A stretch of 64,000 bases of DNA from Tillus elongatus (GCA_964006375.1 OZ023262.1:96430976-96494975); one strand, 5' to 3'. Positions 27,199-38,429 are shown, counted from the first letter of the stretch. Numbers and translations are program-made. Notes: generated by a model from the letters alone, not told the origin.

Positions 27199-27915
27199 TT
27201 AATGTATTTGATCATTTTGCATAACTAGACTATGCAGTCGCATAGCATAAACTGTTGTTTCTGGTACTCCAGTGCAGTATCTGCAGTTTTCACTGTTCCC
27301 CTTACCCATTTTCATAAGGTAGTACCATAATGCGGAGGGTCCTGTGAAAAGTACTGTGATCATTCTCAAGTCAGTCTTGTCCAATTCAAGAAACAGTTCA
27401 GACTTCTCTAAACCGTTTTTCCTGCCTTAATCCTGGCGTTTTCCTCCAGTATGACATTTGGTTCCTCTCCCAAGTATCAAGTTCATTTCTTACATGGCTT
27501 TTTGTTCATCCTTAATAGGGCTCTGGGCCATATAATGCTTGTGTTGCTGCCTTTTTGCAAGGCTATCTGCTTCCTCATTTCCTTCAAGGCCTTGGTGCTC
27601 TGGTATCCACATCAAAGTTACATTGCTGTTCGCAGCCAGTTGTCTCAAGAATTTTTTCAGCCCCAGGTCAGTCTAGACTCGGTTTTATAAGATTACAGAG
27701 TCTTTAGTAATAACTGGCTGTCCAAGAGGATGCAGATCTCTCTAGTTCTAAGTTTGCTTGGTATGCACTCCTGTGCACAGAGATTTATAGCAAGCATTTA
27801 TGCTTGGAAGATGGTGAAGGTTTTTGCTAGAGACTTGGCGAGTCTGAAGTTAAGTCCTCTTATCCCCAGTCCTGCTCCCTCTCTTTGTATAGACCCGTCT
27901 GAATACTATACAGAT
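27199..27915 (-). pseudogene. LINE with RNase H domain (R1/I/LOA-like), 3' part
   Basis: Minus strand in order: YSDGS (first RNase H Asp), SLAKTFTIFQA followed by a stop where the catalytic Glu is expected, CILLDSQ (second Asp), LMWIPEHQGLEGNEEADS then LAKR, and after frame breaks LRMITVLFTGPSALWYYL and SENCRYCTGVPETTVYAM. The last part is the Cys-containing tail that follows RNase H in R1/I-group LINEs. The polymerase domain is not seen. Multiple stops make it inactive. Confidence 0.75.
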
Positions 27916-28199
27916 TAGTTGTTTGTCAACCTTGCACTATATGTCCCATGCCTGGCGGTCACTTATGACCACGTCAAATGGGACTACGAAGTCCAGTTTA
28001 GCTGGCATTTGACATGTTTGGAAAGTGACTCCACTGGAAAAATTCCCAGAATCTTCCAGTGACCAACCATGTTTCCTGGTTTAAATTTGTCGGCTTGGAA
28101 TAGTCTCGTTATAATTATTTGATCCTGTTTTATTTGCAGGTTTCTTTTCTATTGAATTACATACTACTCTTCTTCCTCCTCACTTTGTGATGCCTAAGG

Positions 28200-30240
28200 T
28201 ACACTTATATTATTGCGATGTTCTGGGGCTTTACTTCAATTATTACCATAAAGCCCTGGTTCTCCAAATCATGTGACAAGACAAGACTTGAAAAGGTCAA
28301 AGCTCACAAAACGCTTCTACACAATCCTAGTCAAGAAAACCGTCAAGCATTTAACGACGCACGAAACCGTTATGTCCGCATTCTTTCTGAGGAAAAAACT
28401 CGTTTAATAACCACATCAAAAACAAAGTCCTCTCAAGCTCCAACGGCAGCAAACCCAGCAAAATAATTTCTGCAAGAGCACGTCCGCACCTCTTGTTTCA
28501 GGGGATGAAATTGTTTCTACCGCCCTGGGCAAGGCTGAACTTTTTGCCTCGTTGTTCGCCGGGAATTCTACTCTCAACCCACCTCTAAATGTTCAACGAC
28601 CAACAGTCCCCAATGTCGCGCATAAAATGACGGATATCATTTTCAAAACTAAAAAGGTACGGAAGATGCTCTCTTCTCTTAATACCAGGAAAGCCTCTGG
28701 CCTTGACGAGATCCCAGCAATTGTTCTCAAAAAATGCGCACCAGAACTTGCTCCTGACCTGACTCGTCTGTTTCAGACATCTTACAATGGAGGCATACTC
28801 ACTAGTAACTGGAAAACTGCTCGAGTACAACCCGTCCCCAAGAAAGGATCCAAAGCGCTTCCTAGCAAATACAGGCCCACTTCTCTCCTTTCAGTCGTCT
28901 CTGAAGTGATGGAAAAGTAAATAAACACCGAATTACTAAATTTTCTTGAAAAACACAGTCTAATCCACGACAGGCAGTATGGATTCCGTCAGCGCAGATC
29001 AACTGCCGACCTCATTTCCTTTGTCACCCATTCTTGGAACAAGTCTATGGAACTGCACGGTGAATCCCAGATTGTCGCTCTAGACATATCCAAAGCATTC
29101 GACCAGGTCTGGCACGCTGCGCTGCTTAATAAACTTCAGGCCTATGACCTACCACCAAAACTCTGTACCTGGACAGCAAATTTCCTCTCCAACCGTATGA
29201 TTTCTGTTGTCGTGGATGGCCATTCCTCTAAACTGTATTTAATCAATGCAGGAGTCCCTCAAGATTCAGCTCTAGCCCCTACTCTGTTTCTTCTCCACAT
29301 CAATGACCTCCTCTCTAGCACATCCAACCCAGTTCACAGTTACGCGAACGACAGCAGCCTCCACTCAAATATACAGTATTCTAAGCCTGTCTCTTTAGCC
29401 CAATTAGATGAGGATCGCAGACTCATGGAGGGTTCTGTCTGTGTGGATCTCCAAAAAATATTAGACTGGAGAACTAGAAATCTTGTACAATTCAACTCCA
29501 CCAAATCTCAGTCTTGCTTTCTATCTCATAAGAGATACACCAGCCCTAGACCCATCACAATGAACAACCAAGTTATTTAAAGTAATGGGTCCTTTTAACT
29601 TGTTGGCATTTCTGTGGATGGAAATCTCAGTTAGCACCAACATCTCACATCAATTGCAGAAGCGACTGCTAAGAAATTAGGTTTCCTCTTGCGGGCTCGC
29701 AAATACTTTTCACCAGCTAATCTCTATATCTTATATACTTCACAAATAAGGCCAAACCTTGAATACTGCTCCTACATCTGGGGTGCCGCTGCTGCTTCTA
29801 CACTCACTTTCTGGACACCATTCAGACTCCATTCTATGCAACTCATCGGTTACCCTACCCTCACCCAAAGGCTACCATCCCTTGCTCACCGACGTGCCGT
29901 TGGTTGCCTCTCTCTCTTTTATAGATATCTGCACGGGCACTGCTCAGAGGAGCTTTCTTCCATAGTTCCTCCACCTGCTGCCCCCAACAGATCTACCAGG
30001 GGAACACAGCGAATTCACCCTTTAACTGTCCAGGTCACCAGACATAGAACATCTTGTTATGCCCGCTCTTTTGTCCCGAGGACTTCCAAGTTGTGGAATT
30101 CCTTGCCGGTACATGTTTTTCCTTCTCCTCCGAACCTCCAAACCCCAGAATTAAAAAGTTGCTTCTTTCCTCCTTGTCGACACCCGCGGTACGATATTTA
30201 TGCTGTAAGCCCTTGTGGTGTGTTGTTGGAATATAAAAAA
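28200..30240 (+). pseudogene. Jockey-like LINE ORF2 (reverse transcriptase), copy 1
   Basis: Frames in order: KPWFSKSCDK...ARNRYVRILS; MLSSLNTRKASGLDEIPAIV; ARVQPVPKKGSKALPSKYRP; VALDISKAFDQVWH (first Asp); NAGVPQDSALAPTLFLLHI; then HSYANDSSLHS where YADD is expected; RNLVQFNSTKSQ; GISVDGN; IRPNLEYCSYIW; and PRTSKLWNSLP. Stops at about 28918 and 29578 and the YADD-to-YAND change inactivate it. The 3' end is TGTGTTGTTGGAATATAAAA near 30218-30240, shared with the copy at 35.3 kb. Upstream it abuts the RNase H LINE on the other strand. Confidence 0.88.
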
Positions 30241-30274
30241 ATATGCTATCGTTGACATGATATGAAAAAATCCA

Positions 30275-30366
30275 ACTTGCCGCGTACTGTATTCGAACTA
30301 GCGTCCTTATAAAGCGGAACTCTACAGGTTCACACCCGCCTGTTGAACTCCGCTACTTGACCTGCA
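30275..30366 (-). repeat. tRNA-like (SINE head or pseudogene)
   Basis: Minus strand has A-box-like GGTCAAGTAGCGGAGTTC and B-box-like CTAGTTCGAATACAG about 55 bp apart. Pairing of the terminal stem is poor. It lies just beyond the 3' end of the LINE copy. Confidence 0.4.
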
Positions 30367-30379
30367 AAACAATGATTAC

Positions 30380-31280
30380 CTCATTTCAACATATTTTTAT
30401 AGTACAAACTTCAGGGTAATACAAATATTAGAGCACTCATTATAAGGAAACCTAACAGCTTACAAACGGGTTTCTGTCTTTATTTACGAAGTGATTCAAC
30501 AGACTAATTTCAGAACTGCTGGAGTTTTTAGTTGAGATTGTAAAACATCTAAGGAAGCTAATTAGAATGACGCTCTGCAATTGAAGGCATTTCTTAAGTC
30601 GTGAGAACGTTGTATTAATAAATAGCTTCAGCACAATCTCCATTGCAATAACGAGGCAATAAAAAATCTTGATCTGCGCTTCCATTTAATAAATTAATTA
30701 AATACAGCACACTTCACAGTGAATAGTTTTCATAAACGAGGAAAATATGCAAATCTAACAATTTTAATTTTAACGGTGTAGTCTTTGTTCCATCCAGAAA
30801 ACAATATAAAACACGAGTGCGGCCTCTCCCTATTTTACAAACATTAAAAGTTGTGGTGTGAAGGAACAATGGTTGTAACAGTGTGTTCATAATTTCTGTT
30901 TGGAAGTAGTCAGAACTCGCCGAGGTTGAAGCAGTTACACTGTCCTGAAATATTGTTACAGCCGACATTCATATGCATAAGGCCAGATCTGGATTACGTT
31001 TCTGTGGCAACGAACTCCAGATGCAAAATTATTGTTACCTTGTCATCAGTTAAGTTCTTAAGTTACAAAATTCATTATGTTAATACTTTGATCTCTTATT
31101 TGCATTGTATGAAGGATCGCTGGTAATATAAACGGACTGCGAAGTGACATTTTGTTCATGTTTTGAAAGAAGCGAAACCTAGAAGTTTGTTACTTTGGAC
31201 CTAGGGGTCATAAATATTTTTGTTGGATTTTTATCAAGAAATGAAAGTCTTCGCACAATAAGTAGATTTCATTTTTTTTA

Positions 31281-31285
<5 letters not shown>
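30380..31285. other. No gene seen
   Basis: Short overlapping frames on both strands without motifs. Confidence 0.4.

Positions 31286-31361
<76 letters not shown>
31286..31361. repeat. (TA)n microsatellite
   Basis: 76 bp of TA ending at a mariner-like terminus. Confidence 0.97.
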
Positions 31362-31363
<2 letters not shown>

Positions 31364-31464
31364 GTCTCTAAAAGGTCTGTACAAAATGCTATGACAGATT
31401 CCTTAGGCTAAAATATGAGGATTTATCCAAATTTACCTTGGTCCAAAAGTTGATAGTTTTCCAA
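31362..31464 (+). mobile_element. Tc1/mariner-like left-end fragment
   Basis: GGCGTCTCTAAAAGGTCTGT follows the TA run and resembles CAGGGTGTCCC-type mariner ends. About 100 bp later it is replaced by the ~310-bp satellite. Confidence 0.4.
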
Positions 31465-32010
31465 ATACTATGTAAGGCTAGATGCATTCTGGCAACAATT
31501 AGAACCGTAGACGGGTTTCGCTCTCATTAGAGCTCTTCAGTACGGCATACTAATTTTAGAAAAAATGCACCAAAAGTAATACGGCTATAGTATAGCCAGC
31601 CTTAAAACACAAAGTAAATGGTGGACGTGCCGCCACCTAGTTGCGGAACCAAGTAGTATGTTGTCACGCCAACTCCAAATAACACAAAGTGTTAAAAAAA
31701 TAGAGACTGTATACAACTAACCAACAATTTAGAAAATTGTCAGCTCTGGCCCATTTCTACCACAATATAGGGACAAAGGATGTAAGGCTAGATGCATTCT
31801 CGCAACAATTAGAACCGTAGACGGGTTTCGCTCTCATTAGAGCTCTTCAGTACGGCATATTAATTGTAGCAAAAATGCACCAAAAGTAATACGGCTATAG
31901 TATAGCCAGCCTTAAAACACTAAGTGAGTGGTGGACGTGCCGCCACCCAGTTGCGGAACCAAGTAGTATGTTGTCACGCCAGCTCTAAATAACACAGAGA
32001 GCGAAACCGG
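31465..32010 (-). repeat. ~310-bp satellite (family S), minus orientation, ~1.8 units
   Basis: GTAAGGCTAGATGCATTC occurs at 31471 and again at 31781. Each unit carries GAACCGTAGACGGGTTTCGC, GTGGACGTGCCGCCACC and TTGTCACGCCA. Orientation is opposite to the copies at 32575-32745, with a long palindrome between. Confidence 0.9.
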
Positions 32011-32029
32011 TCTACGGTTGTAATTAAAC

Positions 32030-32560
32030 GTTGAATAAAACAGCTTCTCGTCCAGACACCATAATTTATTTCAGATCTTTTTCTTACACCCGACGCGTTT
32101 CGACACTCCAAGAGGTCATCTTCAGGGGATAAATCTACAAACATAAACAAGACAGGTCTGTCAGAAAAACATTAGTTTTTCCGGTAGGCAATTGTGCATG
32201 TCTGAGGACAATGATGACAAGGTGATCCCCACAGAAAAGTCTAAGGTCATATGTCATACAGGAAAAATCTAACAACAGTCGAGTCAAAATCTAAAAAATC
32301 TAGATTGTTAGATTTTTCCTGTGTGACATGTGACCTTAGACTTTTCTGTGGGGATCACCTTGTCATCATTGTGCTCAGACATGCACAATTGCCTACCGGA
32401 AAAACTAATGTTTTTCTGACAGACCTGTCTTGTTTATGTTTGTAGATTTATCCCCTGAAGATGACCTCTTGGAGTGTCGAAACGCGTCGGGTGTAAGAAA
32501 AAGATCTGAAATAAATTTTGGTGTCTGGACGAGAAGCTGTTTCATTCAACGTTTAATTAT
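32030..32560. repeat. 530-bp palindrome with two hammerhead-like cores
   Basis: Arms of about 245 bp (32030-32274 and 32306-32560) pair almost perfectly around a 31-bp loop. Each arm has CTGAAGA, a GACCTC-TTG-GAGTGTC stem and GAAACGCGTC (plus strand 32455-32488; minus strand 32092-32125). The flanks carry the start of satellite S in opposite orientations. Confidence 0.85.
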
Positions 32561-32574
32561 GGTAATCCCAGACG

Positions 32575-32745
32575 GTGTGACGTTCAGAAATGAAATACGG
32601 TTCTAATTGTTGCGAGAATGCATCTAGCCTTACATACTTTGTCCCTATATTGGGGTAGAAATGGGCCAGGGCTGACAGTTTTCTAAATTGTTAGTTAGTT
32701 GTATACAGTCTCTATTTTTTTATAACACTTTGTCTACATTTAAAC
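32575..32745 (+). repeat. Satellite S, plus orientation, partial unit
   Basis: GTTGCGAGAATGCATCTAGC, GAAATGGGCCAGGG and TTGTATACAGTCTC match the plus-oriented units at 42.3-43.4 kb. Confidence 0.85.
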
Positions 32746-32917
32746 CTCAATAACTTTTTTTTGCCTCGGTATATCAAATTTTTACCAGAAATTTTTATTA
32801 CCTGATATGTTATCTTCAAAAAAAGGTATACCTTGTAGATTTTGATTTGAGGAGCCGTTTCTGTGATAATCGAATTTAAGTGTTTCAATGCGTTCTAAAA
32901 TTCATCATAGGAACGAC

Positions 32918-33040
32918 ATATAACAATTGAAACTGACCCCGGATATGTGTTCTTGGCGGTCATTTGAAGAAATTTTTTCAAAATTAAAAAGTCGGGATCT
33001 CCCCACTAGTTAATTTTTAAAAGAAAATTCCCTAAAAAGA
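32918..33040 (+). mobile_element. Family A 3' block without TA run
   Basis: ATTGAAACTGACCCCGGATA, GTCGGGATCTCCCC and a diverged 3' hairpin (CTAGTTAATTT...AAATTCCCTAA) are present. Confidence 0.65.
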
Positions 33041-34500
33041 GAAAAATATTTTTAAGTAAAATTGTTTCACCAATTGACATTAATTTTAATAGTCTTCTAG
33101 TTATAGTTTTCTATGTCTAATCCATCTTTGCGGTGGTTCAGTCTAGTATGCCTCAAATAAAGTCACCTTGGTGGACCCCTAGGCGTGAAGTGTGTTACCA
33201 TGTCTTTTTTTCCTAGTTATAAGCCTAGTTAAGAAGATGTAGCATATACACCTTACCCCAAAAAAAAAATGTAAATTATAATGTGCAATCTCTTTTTTTT
33301 TTTATAATTATTATTGTGATTAATATGGAATAAATAAACTTGGAGGGTTTGCTTGCTGAGGTTGGTAGGTGATAGCATAGACAATTTGTTTTCTTTTAGT
33401 ATACAACATCGTGGTTTAGTAACAAGCTGAAGCACCATGTGTTGATCTAGAGTGACGGTGACTAAAAGAGCATTGCTAGAGGCCAAAACAAGTTCCAAAA
33501 AAATTTCCTAGACAAAAAGAACAGTAATGTCCCCTTTACCGGCTTCTTATAGCTCGTAAAAACTATTTTGTCTTTAAATTAAATTTTTATACAAACGAAA
33601 CTATGCAGGAAACTACTTATACACGAAAAATTTAAAATACAATTCAGATTGACATGGATATCAATTTACATACGAATAATCTGTAGGCAGTAGACGGCGA
33701 CGACCCAGAAAGAAAGGTTACATGCTGCTTTCGTATAAGAAACAAGATATGTTGTAATTATAGAAAGTAGATTGAATAGGTAGCTACTATCATTGTTTCA
33801 CTACCGCAGGTAAAAAGTAAACAAAGGTTTATAAAACTGTACCGAACATAACGAGTTACATTGGATTAGACTAAATCCATGACCATATGCACACTGCGAG
33901 ATATGAATTACATTGTCCGGGCGTAACAGATTACAAGTTGCAGATTAATTCTGTGTTACACGACAACCCCAATGGAGGATTGCGGTAAGGGAACTAATAG
34001 AATGGCTGCGGTTAACCAAATATTTCAATTATTGTCTGTAATCAATGGCCACTATGTAGTTAATTTGGCAAGAATTTAACAAATGCGTACAAGTACGCCC
34101 CCACATGCTGCTGTCATCTGTATAGGAATTAATTATTGGCGGGCCTCGTTTATGGTTGCATCTCCTACATTATTAAACGAGGCACGGTACAGACGTCAGG
34201 TTCGTTACAATTAATGAGGAGGCAGCCCCTTAGATACTCAAGCATATATACTCTTTTAACTTAAGAAGTCATTAGAAAGGCTTTAAAATGCAGCTAAACA
34301 AATTAATATTTAGATTAAAGCAACCAAAATTATGAATAGGAGAAGATTAATTATGAAAAATCTTTTGAAATATAGGGGACAATGGTTTTGTTTTTAAAAA
34401 CTCAGACGAATAACTAATAGACTGTAATATAGAAGAACATTTTTCACAAAAGCGCAGAAACAAATAATTTAAAAAATTTGAAAGCAAGGCTAAAAGAAAT
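33041..34500. other. No gene seen
   Basis: Mostly unique AT-rich sequence. The 81-aa minus frame at 33253-33498 has no motif I recognise. Confidence 0.4.
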
Positions 34501-34504
34501 TATA

Positions 34505-34545
34505 AGGTAGGTCTGGACGTAATAAGTGCGTTATGGTTGCATTAT
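34505..34545 (+). mobile_element. Family A 5' end fragment
   Basis: GTCTGGACGTAATAAGTGCG; the stem pairs through a T-G wobble. The rest of the element is not present. Confidence 0.5.
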
Positions 34546-34713
34546 AAAGTTTCAGTTGTCAAGAAATTAATTCTTAAGGAGAAGGATCCATCAAATCAGT
34601 TTGCTCCTTTAAAACAAGCCAATGATTGTCGTCTATGTACCATTACAAAAATATAGTGGCTCTATGCGGTTACATATATAATATCTTTTGCAAATGTAAA
34701 TTTGTTGGGGTCG

Positions 34714-34818
34714 TTATTTTTTTAATGCAGAAATATCTTTGTATCGGTCGATAAAGTTTCTAACAGTTTGACCGATATAGACTGCATTACAATGTGTACA
34801 AGCTAACTCATGTTTGTG
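34714..34818 (-). pseudogene. Penelope-like element GIY-YIG fragment
   Basis: Minus strand gives HELACTHCNAVYIGQTVRNF then IDRYKDI before a stop. This is the start of the GIY-YIG nuclease domain as found at the C-terminus of Penelope-like retroelements (C..C...YIGQT.R.F..R...H). The His is replaced by Asp and the domain is cut short. No Penelope polymerase segment was found nearby. Confidence 0.55.
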
Positions 34819-35167
34819 TGTTTTTATTTCTTTAACGTCGCCTATTTCCGCGACTATGGCCAATCACGTACACCAGGGAGCAGTTTCACCTTACTATCCT
34901 GGAAATTTTGCCCAACCCCTGCCTTTCTGTAAGGAGTGTAGGGATATTTAACGTGCCCAACATCGCATGGACACGGGACCGTCGGTTTTACGCCCCATCC
35001 GAAGGGCGGAACGTGCAGACATTCAACTTGCACAAATACAATGCCACAACCTCGGTTGATGTTAATTGTACAGTATGTACTGAAAAAGTGAAAGGAGTAC
35101 CCTGAGGTCGAACCCGGTACCCTTTGGTTCAGAGGTACACGTTCTTACCACTGAGCCACCGAAGCTC
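34790..35167 (-). repeat. tRNA-derived SINE, nearly complete
   Basis: The minus strand begins with an A box (TCGGTGGCTCAGTGGTAAG, 35144-35162) and a B box (CCGGGTTCGACCTC, about 35104-35117). A ~250-bp body with CGTTCCGCCCTTCGGATG, GCGATGTTGGGCACG and CTCCTTACAGAAAG ends in GAAATAAAAAC near 34797. Two related pieces lie at 40105-40165 and 40385-40615. Confidence 0.75.
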
Positions 35168-35289
35168 TCAAAAGCTAACTTATAAATTACAGATTTTATC
35201 AAGAAACCTGATTTTTTTTTATCGTTAAATAGTACCTAAATCACATGTCGTGTTGTAAGATTCAAGAGCCTTTGTATTTTTTTTTAATA

Positions 35290-36088
35290 TTTCAACAACA
35301 CACCACGAGGGCTTACAGCCTAAATACTATCGTACTGTGGGTTTTGACAAGGAGGAAAGAGGCAACTTGTTAATTCTGAACTTGAAGGTTTGGAGGTTCG
35401 GAGGAGAAGGAAAAACATGTGCCGCAAGGAATTCCACAACTTGGAAGTCCTCGGGACAAAAGAGCGGGCATAACAAGATTTTCTATGTATGGTGACATGG
35501 ACAGCAAAAGGTTGCATTCGTTCTGTTCCCCTGGTAGATCTGTTGGGGGCAGCAGGAGGAGAAACTATGGAAGAAAGCTCCTCTGAGCAGTGCCCGTGCA
35601 GATATCTAAAAAAAGAGAGAGGTCACCAACAGCACGTCGGTGAACAAGGGATGGCAGCCTTTGGGTGAGGGTAGGGTAACCGATGAGACGTATAGATGTC
35701 TTCTGAATGGAGTCCAGCATAGCGAGTGTAGAAGCGGGAGCAGTATTCGAGGTTTGGTCTTATGTATCAAGTATATAAAGTATAGAGATTAGCTGGTGAA
35801 AAGTATTTGCGAGCCCGGAAGAGGAAACCTAATTTCTTAGCAGCCGCTTCTGCAATTGATGTGACATGTTGGTGCCAACTGAGATTTCGATCCACAGAAA
35901 TGCCAACAAGTGAAAAGGACTCATTACTTTGAATAACTTGGTTGTTCATTGTGATGGGTCTAGGGCTGGTGTATCTCTTATGAGATAGAAAGCAAGATTG
36001 AGATTTATTGGAGTTGAATTGTACAAGATTTCTACTTCCCCAGTCTAATATTGTTTGGAGATCCACAGAGACAGAACCCTCCATGAAA
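35290..36088 (-). pseudogene. Jockey-like LINE ORF2, 5'-truncated copy 2
   Basis: Minus strand MEGSVSVDLQTILDWGSRNL, KRYTSPRPITMNNQ, GISVDRNLSWHQH, ARKYFSPANLY and PRTSKLWNSLR match copy 1 at 28.2-30.2 kb closely. Identity begins near 36088, after the YADD region of ORF2. It ends at the same 3' tail (plus-strand TTTCAACAACACACCACGAG). Frameshifts are present. Confidence 0.85.
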
Positions 36089-36189
36089 GTACTGTCATTT
36101 AAAAGTTTCCAAATGTTTTCTGAAATATTTCTAAAGTAAGTCATCAAGACGTATTTGTTTTCTTTTTTGAGTTTAATATTTCGATAAAT

Positions 36190-37170
36190 GAAGTACCAAC
36201 TTATAGCAATAAAATTTCAACTTATTTATCGCCTGTCATGCGTGAGAAGTTCTTCGAATTGTTCCCGTTCAACTTCCAAACGCGTTCTCACTCTTCTTCT
36301 AAATGAATCCCCTACATACTGCAACATTTCAGGTGTCAATAATGAGCAGACAAAGTGTGTTTTTTATATCATCTAAAGCTGTAGGTGCAATCTCCATAAC
36401 TTTGTGTTTTATAAAGCCCCCCAAAAGAAATAATCAAGCGAGCTCAAATCTGGGGCCCTAGCAGTTGACTCGACCTGCTTGACCAATTCTCCTGTATTTA
36501 AATATTCCATTCAAATTCTTACGGGCCTGTATTGCTGTGTCCTGTTGAGACCAAATGTCTGGATTTATGTTTTGGTTTAATAATTGAGGTAATTGGTTTC
36601 TTGAAAAATTAGTGTACATTTCTCCATTTAAATGGCATTCAAAGAAATGCGAACCGATAACTTTATCCCCGATTATACCACAGCAGACATTAATTGACTA
36701 TGGATGTTGATTTGGCAGAGTTCTTATCTAGTGGGGATTTGCCGTCGGCCTAGAAGTAAATAGACACAATATGCACTACTGTGCATATTGTGTCTATTTA
36801 CCGTTAAAAAAAACAACAAAAAAGAGAAATTAAATTTCGACTGATAGGGGATAACTTAAAATCTTACCTAACCACAATCATAGAAAGTAGCTTCGTCAGA
36901 AAAAAAATACATTGTTTACGAACCTGTTATTTCCTTGCATTTGTCTGGTGACCCACTTGCAAAGTGCAACGAGATTTTTAAAATCTTGTCCGTATAGCTC
37001 TTGTTGAAGTCTAGTTCTTAACTAATTTTTGACTCACTCCAGCATATCTTGCTAACCGCCTGGTACTTACATGTAAGTTAACAGCTACCGCTCCTAAAAC
37101 GCTAACTCGTTTTTTCGGCTTCTGTTATAGAAAAAATTTTAAGAGTTTAAGGAAACATGAAGGGTAATTA
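36190..37170 (-). pseudogene. Tc1/mariner-superfamily transposase relic
   Basis: Minus-strand pieces in order: VLGAVAVNLHVSTRRLARYA (HTH region), LQQELYGQDFKNLVALCKWV, SDEATFYDCG (first Asp), VNVCCGIIGDKVIGSHFF and ECHLNGEMYTNF, NPDIWSQQDTAIQARKN (second Asp), and ARAPDLSSLDYFFWG (third Asp). Several frameshifts and stops separate them, and a perfect hairpin interrupts at 36756-36801. The gene is almost full length but old. No terminal repeats were found. Confidence 0.75.
36756..36801. repeat. Perfect 21-bp hairpin
   Basis: GTAAATAGACACAATATGC plus AC, a TACT loop, then the exact complement. It lies inside the mariner transposase relic. Confidence 0.9.
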
Positions 37171-37864
37171 ACTCTATGGCCTCAATCGGCTTAATGCTTA
37201 GAGCGATGAATATGGGTAGATTGGGTTATTGTAGCTTTGTAGCTCGAGCACGGGGCCTCAATCTGCATACTCACCAAATCTCACTGGAGATGATCTCCAA
37301 GGTCTCAGTATGTTCAACCCTAGACGTCTCCAGATACACAACCACGTTGTTTTAAATGAGCAAACTGATTTGATTGATTTCCTTTTCTTGGAATCTCTTT
37401 TGTTTAATTACGTTTTGTACTGATGTACCACATTTTATTTGTTTTTGTTTCTTGATTAGCTCGAAGGATCTGATTATGTTTTGTTAAATTAATAACAAAC
37501 TGTAAACTTATACAAAATTACTTATATTATGGTATGCTTTAGAGTCCATGAGAACTATACGAAATGAGTAGTGATTATGCTAGCACAAGCGTGTTGCTTG
37601 TTTCGAGTCTATAGAAAAACTGCTATGAATAAATATCTAATTTTCCTACGCTATCTACCTGAGATAGGTTCGCAGACTTATGGTCAATTGTAAACAAGAA
37701 ATGACCATTGTTGGGTTATTCCCAATCGCTTTTAAAATTGCATTGTACAGATGGTAAATATTATAACAAAGAAGGCTACTAAGAAATATGTAAATTTGAG
37801 TGGTCTAATCCTCCAGACGAGACGCTTTAACATCTTTCAATGGAATAAATCAACATTGTGAGAT
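37171..37864. other. No gene seen; possible SINE-like piece near 37.2 kb
   Basis: GGCTTAATGCTTAGAGCGA and GTAGCTCGAGCACGG near 37188-37257 are weakly box A/B-like, too weak to call. The remainder is AT-rich. Confidence 0.3.
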
Positions 37865-38425
37865 TTATCATAGGGTCGTTACCTCGGTGAGGAACCAGGC
37901 AGCATGTTGTCACGATAGCTCCAAACAACACAAACTGTTATTAAATAGATACTGTGTACAACCAACTAACAATTTTGTAAATTGTCAGCCCTGGCCCATT
38001 TCTTCCCTAATATAGGGAGAATGTACGTAAGGCTAGATGTATGCTCAACATAATTAGAACCGCAGACCGGTTTGGTTCTAATTAGAGCCCGTCAGTACGG
38101 TATACTAATTACAGCGAAAACACCCCTATAATACGGCTATGGTAGCCAGCCTCCTAGAACATTGTGAGATGTACGACAGGGTCGCCACCTCGGTGCGGAA
38201 CCAGGCAGCATATGACGACAGCTCCAAACAACACAAAATGTTATAAAATAGAGACTCTGTACAACCCACTAACAATTTTGTAAATTGCCAGGAGGAAGGC
38301 TACCATATGCATATTACTTTATAGGTGTGTTCTCGCTGTAATTAGTGTAGTGTACTTACGAGCTCTAATTAGAGCGAAACCGGTCTGCGGTTCTAATTAT
38401 ATTGAGAATACATCTAGCCTGGACT
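37865..38425. repeat. Diverged satellite S locus, inverted arrangement
   Basis: From 37865 to about 38290 the units (TCGTTACCTCGGTGAGGAAC, GCCCTGGCCCATTTCT, AATTAGAACCGCAGACCG) are in minus orientation. From 38293 to 38425 (GAAGGCTACCATATGC, GAGCGAAACCGGTCTGCGG) they are in plus orientation. Divergence from the 42-kb copies is much higher than within them. Confidence 0.8.
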
Positions 38426-38429
38426 GGTT

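Noticed and set aside
33253..33498. 81-codon minus-strand gene
   Set aside because: No recognisable family, and it ends in a Lys-rich run from an A/T tract.
37185..37260. tRNA-like SINE head
   Set aside because: Box A and B resemblance is too weak and no body or tail shared with the other SINEs is visible.
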